NCBI RefSeq assembly: GCF_019083965.1
Contig: NZ_JAHRCY010000008.1
Span: 186,001 to 250,000 of the forward strand
Origin: Catellatospora tritici
GTDB lineage: Bacteria; Actinomycetota; Actinomycetes; Mycobacteriales; Micromonosporaceae
Direction: 5' to 3'
Length of the DNA stretch: 64,000 nt
A model generated the notes under the pieces. The model was not told the origin of the DNA and made no database searches. It saw only the letters and a list, made by a program, of their open reading frames with translations. The translations under genes were made by a program, and so were the position numbers. This document shows, piece after piece, positions 59,443-64,000 of this stretch. The stretch's first letter is position 1. Every line of letters starts with the position of its first letter.

Positions 59443-59471
59443 CCTCTACTAGAGCCTTATGGTTATGTCAA
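59443..59471 (-). promoter_or_regulatory. Candidate ftsZ promoter
   Basis: Minus strand: TTGACA (59471 to 59466), 17 bases, TAGAGG (59448 to 59443), about 130 bases before the ftsZ start in an unusually AT-rich spacer. The -35 is consensus and the -10 is only fair. Confidence 0.55.
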
Positions 59472-59565
59472 TCATTGTCTCGTACGAAAACGTAAGCGTC
59501 GGCACGCCGTGATCCAAGGACCGCGACGGCGTGTCACGTCTTCCACTGTGGAGCAGCCGCGCCAC

Positions 59566-60393
59566 TCAGCCCAGCGTGACCACGTCCGGCACGCCGCTGA
59601 CGTCGATCAGCTTGTCCGGCTTGGTCAGCAGCGCCGTGGCCACCTTCGCCTTGTCGTCGCTCTCCTCCGCGTCTCCCCAGGCCACGATCCGGTCGCCGCG
59701 CAGTTCCAGCCGGATGCGCGCCGGACCGTCGACGACCAGGGTGTCCAGGTCCTCGCGCAGCTCCTTGGTCAGCGCCCGGATGACGGTGAGCGCGGACTGG
59801 GTGGAGACGTCCTGCGGACCCGGCGTGGCCAGCCGCACCCGCACGAGGCCGGACGGCAGGCTGGAGACCGTACGGTAGATCACACCATGATCGTCGAAAA
59901 GATCATACTTCTTTCCTACCGGGACACCGGCGACGGCGGTGCGCTCCACGACGGTGATGACCAGAGTGGACGGCCAACCGCGCGACACCTCGACCTTGAG
60001 CGCGGGCGGCAGCGCGGCGACCCGGGCGGCCACCGCGTCGGTGTCCACCCGGGCCAGCGGCGTGTCCAGCGGCACCGCGGCCGCCTCGCGCACCTGGTCG
60101 GCGTCGAGGATCAGCGCCCCCTCGACCTGGATTTCGCGTACGCCGAGGACCGGGGAGGCCAGGATCAGCCAGCCGACCGCCCCGGCCACCAGGGCCAGGG
60201 CGGTCACGGCGACCAGCCGGGCCAGCAGCACCCGGCGGCGACGGGCCGGGCGCATCCGGCCCCGCTTGCGCTGCAGCACCTGGCGCCAGGCGAACTGGCG
60301 GCGCATGAACTGACGCAGCGCCGGCGGGATGGCGTCGGTGCCCGCCCGCACCAGCCGCCAGCGGCGCCGCGAGTCCCCCGGCGAGTCCGGCAT
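59566..60393 (-). CDS. ftsQ: Cell division protein FtsQ
   Basis: 275 residues. A basic cytoplasmic N-terminus of about 55 residues, one membrane helix (about 58-80), the POTRA domain (LGVREIQVEGALILDADQVR, then LPPALKVEVSRGWPSTLVIT, VVERTAVA) and the beta domain. It bridges early and late divisome proteins. Its start shares one base with the murC stop. Confidence 0.94.
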   Translation of the reverse strand: MPDSPGDSRRRWRLVRAGTDAIPPALRQFMRRQFAWRQVLQRKRGRMRPARRRRVLLARLVAVTALALVAGAVGWLILASPVLGVREIQVEGALILDADQVREAAAVPLDTPLARVDTDAVAARVAALPPALKVEVSRGWPSTLVITVVERTAVAGVPVGKKYDLFDDHGVIYRTVSSLPSGLVRVRLATPGPQDVSTQSALTVIRALTKELREDLDTLVVDGPARIRLELRGDRIVAWGDAEESDDKAKVATALLTKPDKLIDVSGVPDVVTLG

Positions 60394-61874
60394 CAGGCAG
60401 GCTCACCCGGCTGGGCGTGGCGGGCGACGTACCCGTTGCCGGGCCCGTCGTGGCTGCCCTGACCGCCGAGCGCGGCCAGCAGCTCGTCACCCATCAGCGA
60501 GATCGGCGGGGCGCCCATGGTGACCACCACGTCGCCCTCCCGGGCCCGGCGCACCACCTCGCCCGGCACGTCCTCCCAGGACGGCACGAACACCTTGTGG
60601 TCGGCGGGCAGCGGGATCGCCGCGGTCAGCGCCACCCCGCCCTCACCCGGCTCGCGGTTCTCGCCCGGCCCGAAGACCTCCATCACCACGGCCTCGTCGG
60701 CCAGCGCCAGCGCGGTGGCCATCTCGGTCTGCAGGTCACGGGTGCGGTAGAGGCGGTAGGGCTGGAAGACCACCACCAGTCGCCCGTCTCCGGCCACCTC
60801 GCGCAGCGTGCTCAGCGCGGCGGTCATCGAGGTCGGGTGGTAGGCGTACTCGTCGTAGATCCGTACGCCCGCGGTGATGCCCTTGAGCTCGAAGCGGCGA
60901 CGCACCCCCGGGTGCGCGGCCAGCGCGGCCGCGACCACCTGCGGGTCCAGCCCGAGCCGCAGCGCGGTGAGCACCGCGGCGGCGCTGTTGAGCCCCAGGT
61001 GGCGGCCGGGCACCGGCATGGAGAACTCGCCGAGGGACTCCCCGTCCAAACTGGCCAGGTAGCGCACCCCGGCCGCGGTGGTGGTGATGTCGGTCAGCCG
61101 CAGGTCCGCGTCGGGCGACTCGCCGTACGTGTACACGACCCGGCCCTGCTCGCGCAGCCGCTGCGCGACCCGGCGGCTGCCCGCGTCGTCGGCGCAGGTG
61201 ACCACGAAGCCCTCGGGCTCGACCAGGCCGCCGAACTCGACGAACGCGTCCTCCAGGTTGGCCAGCGTGCCGTACGTGTTGAGGTGGTCCTCCTCCACGT
61301 TCGTGATGATCGACACGTGCGGCCGGTACAGCAGGAACGAGCGGTCGCTCTCGTCGGCCTCGGCGATGAAGTACTCACCGGTGCCGTGGTGCGCGTTCGA
61401 CCCGACCTCGGACAGTTCCCCGCCGATCACGAAGGAGGGCGACAGCCCCGCGTGCTGGAAGATCAGCGTCAGCATCGACGTGGTCGTGGTCTTGCCGTGC
61501 GTGCCCGCCACCGCGATGGTGCGCCGCCCCGTCATCGACGCGGCCAGCGCCTCCGACCGGTGCAGCACCCGCAGGCCCCGGCGGCGCGCCTCGGCCAGCT
61601 CCAGGTGGTCGGCCGGGATCGCGGTCGAGTAGATGACCGTGTCCACCCCGTCGAGGTTGGACACGTCGTGGCTCATGTAGATGGTGCCGCCCAGGGCGCG
61701 CAGCCCGGCCAGGGCGGGCCACTCGCGCAGCTCCGAACCCGACACCGGCACCCCGCGGGTCAGCAGCAGCCGGGCCAGGCCGCTCATGCCCACCCCGCCG
61801 ACGCCGATCATGTGCACCCGACCGAGGTCCTCCGCGGTGAGCACCCCCGCCGGGATCATCTCCGCCGTCTCCAC
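60393..61874 (-). CDS. murC: UDP-N-acetylmuramate-L-alanine ligase
   Basis: 493 residues. Rossmann motif HMIGVGGVGMSGLA, ATP loop GTHGKTTT at 124-131, ADESDRSFL, NVEEDHLNTYG, and the C-terminal RRFELKG and DEYAYHPTSM of Mur ligases. It adds the first amino acid to the peptidoglycan precursor. The GTG start has AGGAGG 6 bases upstream. Confidence 0.98.
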   Translation of the reverse strand: METAEMIPAGVLTAEDLGRVHMIGVGGVGMSGLARLLLTRGVPVSGSELREWPALAGLRALGGTIYMSHDVSNLDGVDTVIYSTAIPADHLELAEARRRGLRVLHRSEALAASMTGRRTIAVAGTHGKTTTTSMLTLIFQHAGLSPSFVIGGELSEVGSNAHHGTGEYFIAEADESDRSFLLYRPHVSIITNVEEDHLNTYGTLANLEDAFVEFGGLVEPEGFVVTCADDAGSRRVAQRLREQGRVVYTYGESPDADLRLTDITTTAAGVRYLASLDGESLGEFSMPVPGRHLGLNSAAAVLTALRLGLDPQVVAAALAAHPGVRRRFELKGITAGVRIYDEYAYHPTSMTAALSTLREVAGDGRLVVVFQPYRLYRTRDLQTEMATALALADEAVVMEVFGPGENREPGEGGVALTAAIPLPADHKVFVPSWEDVPGEVVRRAREGDVVVTMGAPPISLMGDELLAALGGQGSHDGPGNGYVARHAQPGEPA

Positions 61875-61885
61875 CTGCAGCCTCC

Positions 61886-63019
61886 TCAGTTGCGCCTGTC
61901 CGGGGCCGCCAGGGCGGCCATCAGGAACGAACGCAGCTGCTCGTCCCCATCACGTCGACCGTACGCGGCCGCGGCGGTGCCCATCGCGTGCAGGCGGGCC
62001 GGGTCCGTCACGAGCGGCACCACGTTCTGCTCGATCCAGCCCGGCGTCAGGTCGCCGTCGTCGACGATGAGACCACCACCTGCCTCAACGACCGGGAGCG
62101 CGTTGCGCCGCTGTTCGCCGTTGCCGAAGGGCAGCGGCACGTAGATCGCGGGCAGCCCGATCGCGGCGGTCTCGGCGCAGGTCATCGCACCGCCCCGGCA
62201 CAGCGCCAGGTCGGCCGCGGCGTAGCCGAGTTCCATCTCGTTGATGAACTTCACCCGCACGTACGGCGCGTTCAGGTCCGTGGGCACGTCGAAGTCCTCG
62301 TTGCGGGCCCCGATGACGTGCAGCACCTGCACCCCGGCGTTGGTGATCGCCTTGGCCGCCCCGGCCACGGCCAGGTTGATCGAGCGCGCGCCCTGCGAGG
62401 CGCCGAAGACGAACAGGGTCGGCCGGTGCGGGTCGAGCCCGAAGTGGGCGCGGGCCCGCTCGCGCAGCGCGGCCCGGTCCAGCCCGGCGATGGAGCGCCG
62501 CAGCGGCACGCCGACCACGGTGCCCGAGCGCAGCGACTCGTCCTGGTACGGCTGGTGCGGGAAGCCCAGCGCGAGGTTCTCGGTGAAGCGCATGCCCAGC
62601 TTGTTGGCCACGCCCGCGGGCACGTTCACCTCGTGGATCACGATCGGGGTGTTGCGCCGCCACGCGGCCAGGTAGGCCGGGACCGAGACGTACCCGCCGA
62701 AGCCCACCACCGCGTCGGCCTGCACCTCGTCCATGACCGCGCGCGCCGCCTTGGTGGACCGCCACATCCGGTCCGGGGTGCGCAGCAGGTTCATGTTGAG
62801 CGAGCGCGGCAGCTGGTACGCCGGGATGTGCCGCAGGTCGTAACCCGCGGCCGGGATCAGCTCGGTCTCCAGCCCGCGCGGAGTGCCCAGGCAGGTGATG
62901 CGGATGTCGGGGTCGTGCCGCCGCAGGCAGTCCGCGAAGGCCAGCAGGGGGTAGATGTGCCCCCCGGTCCCACCACCGGCCAGCACCACCGAACGCAGTC
63001 GGCCACCACCGCTCACCAT
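61886..63019 (-). CDS. murG: Lipid II synthase MurG (GlcNAc transferase)
   Basis: 377 residues, GT28 glycosyltransferase that converts lipid I to lipid II at the inner membrane face. N-terminal GGGTGGHIYPLLAFADCLRR (15-34), HEVNVPAGVANKLG, FGASQGARSIN, and the donor-site CRGGAMTCAE with PLPFGNGEQRRNA. The ATG at 63019 overlaps the ftsW stop by one base; GAGGAGA lies 5 bases upstream. Confidence 0.97.
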   Translation of the reverse strand: MVSGGGRLRSVVLAGGGTGGHIYPLLAFADCLRRHDPDIRITCLGTPRGLETELIPAAGYDLRHIPAYQLPRSLNMNLLRTPDRMWRSTKAARAVMDEVQADAVVGFGGYVSVPAYLAAWRRNTPIVIHEVNVPAGVANKLGMRFTENLALGFPHQPYQDESLRSGTVVGVPLRRSIAGLDRAALRERARAHFGLDPHRPTLFVFGASQGARSINLAVAGAAKAITNAGVQVLHVIGARNEDFDVPTDLNAPYVRVKFINEMELGYAAADLALCRGGAMTCAETAAIGLPAIYVPLPFGNGEQRRNALPVVEAGGGLIVDDGDLTPGWIEQNVVPLVTDPARLHAMGTAAAAYGRRDGDEQLRSFLMAALAAPDRRN

Positions 63020-64000
63020 CACCGTCTCCTCTCGGTCGGTCCACCTCGCCGGGCCGGCGGCTCTTTCGCCTTCGGCTCCGTGCGCTCCGGCTTGCCCGCC
63101 GGTTCCGCCGCCGCGTCCGCGGGGCGGGCCGGCGTCGGAAGCGCGGGCAACGGCGCCCACACTAGCTGCACCCACTTCGGTGCCGGACGGGCGTGCAGGG
63201 CGCGGGCCGCGTCGGGCTCGGCGCGGGCGAACGACGCGAGCATGCCGACGGCGGCCAGGGTGACCACGAGCGCGGTGCCGCCGTCGGAGATGAACGGCAG
63301 CGGCAGACCGGTGATGGGCAGCAGTTTCACCACCCCACCGATGTTGATCACAGCCTGGGAGACCAGCCACAGGGTCACCGCGCAGGCCGCCATCCGCCGG
63401 AACGGGTCCTGCACCCGCCGCGCGATCCGCAGCCCGGTGTAGGTCAGCACCGCGAACAGCGACAGCACCACCAGGCAGCCCACCACGCCCAGTTCCTCGG
63501 CGATGACCGCGAAGATGAAGTCGTTGTGCGCGCTGGGCAGCCAGTTCCACTTGAGGCTGCTCTTGCCCAGGCCCACCCCGAACCAGCCGCCGTCGGCGAT
63601 CGCCAGCAGGCCCTGCTTGGCCTGGTAGCAGGTCTCGTCCCGGGCGAAGCAGCTGATGATGTCGGCGTCGGACTGGAAGAACGCGCCGAACCGGCCGGAC
63701 CGGTAGCCGCCGCCGACCGGGGCCATGATCAGCAGGGCGATACCGGCCAGACCGGCGCCGATCAGCATGCCGAAGAAGCGCATCGGCACACCCGCGGCCC
63801 ACAGCAGGCCGGTGAACAGGATCAGCAGGCACAGCATCGTGCCCAGGTCGGTGTAGCCGACGAGCACGAACAGCAGGCCCACCACGGGGAACAGCGGGGT
63901 CAGCAGCTCGCGCGGGTTGACGATGGACTTGCCCTTGCGGGTCAGCACGTCGGCGCCCCACAGCACCAGCGCGAACTTGGCCAGCTCGGAGGGCTGCAGT
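63019..64000 (-). CDS. ftsW: Lipid II polymerase FtsW (5' end outside the window)
   Basis: The frame is open to the window edge, with LQPSELAKFALVLWGA at the very start, an FtsW signature, so the first part of the gene is missing. Visible are the helices of the SEDS fold, the extracellular loop with GWFGVGLGKSSLKWNWLPSA (the active-site region of SEDS glycosyltransferases), HNDFIFAVIAEELG, and PLPFISDGGTALV. The C-terminal cytoplasmic tail is long and Pro/Arg-rich. It is the septal partner of FtsI. Confidence 0.97.
   Translation of the reverse strand, partial: LQPSELAKFALVLWGADVLTRKGKSIVNPRELLTPLFPVVGLLFVLVGYTDLGTMLCLLILFTGLLWAAGVPMRFFGMLIGAGLAGIALLIMAPVGGGYRSGRFGAFFQSDADIISCFARDETCYQAKQGLLAIADGGWFGVGLGKSSLKWNWLPSAHNDFIFAVIAEELGVVGCLVVLSLFAVLTYTGLRIARRVQDPFRRMAACAVTLWLVSQAVINIGGVVKLLPITGLPLPFISDGGTALVVTLAAVGMLASFARAEPDAARALHARPAPKWVQLVWAPLPALPTPARPADAAAEPAGKPERTEPKAKEPPARRGGPTERRR

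Noticed and set aside
61886..63961. A 691-codon version of murG starting inside ftsW
   Set aside because: The extra N-terminus is the out-of-frame reading of ftsW. The ATG at 63019 has a good Shine-Dalgarno sequence and the normal MurG start.

Overview
The window comes from a very GC-rich actinobacterium, most likely a member of the Micromonosporaceae or a close relative. The evidence is near-total G/C in third codon positions, a PriA-type HisA, Wag31/DivIVA, SepF, and a division cluster in the order ftsW-murG-murC-ftsQ-ftsZ-yggS-sepF-yggT-divIVA. Several promoters of the leaderless type (TANNNT 6-7 bases before the start codon) also fit. The genus is an inference.

Layout. 1-4.8 kb: the end of rpsD, a heterodimeric ABC exporter and a TIGR03085-type protein. 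4.9-10.3 kb: a long-chain acyl-CoA ligase, a divergent MocR regulator/YczE membrane protein pair, a 500-base gene-poor stretch rich in palindromes, and a PAP2 phosphatase. 10.3-17.6 kb: two large RND pumps flanking a very short adaptor. 17.8-18.5 kb: a Bax-inhibitor-1 family membrane protein. 18.9-26.5 kb: a histidine operon (hisD, hisC, hisB, hisH, a small membrane protein, priA) separated from hisF by a divergent LysR/EamA pair. 26.7-28.1 kb: a Lon-substrate-domain protein and a membrane protein.

28.2-43.5 kb is an accessory island inserted in otherwise conserved chromosomal order. Its centre is a 3383-codon open frame with a CpnT-like WXG100-type N-terminus. It then carries, in order, a proline/serine/threonine-rich stalk, a papain-like glutaminase module, two ParB-like plus RelA/SpoT-like module pairs, a third RelA/SpoT-like module, a second papain-like module and a C-terminal HExxxS-containing tip. 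Three paralogous genes of about 100 codons are nested inside this frame, all in the same alternative frame. Each sits directly behind one RelA/SpoT-like module, and each has its own Shine-Dalgarno sequence and the codon usage of a real gene. They are the best candidates for dedicated immunity (antitoxin) proteins. Three further small paralogues follow the toxin with 4-base overlaps or 3-base gaps, and then a deaminase/SUKH-3 protein with a convergent paralogue. A YbaB-like protein and a WXG100-like protein are divergent to the toxin.

43.6-64 kb returns to the conserved chromosome: dnaE, a MinD-like ATPase, a membrane-anchored protein, rluD, lspA, a DksA/TraR zinc-finger protein, a K+(Na+)/H+ antiporter, a DUF167 protein, and the cell division and wall cluster running off the end inside ftsW. 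Four families of intergenic palindromes each occur twice in the window, mostly at gene ends. One pair shows compensating changes in both arms.
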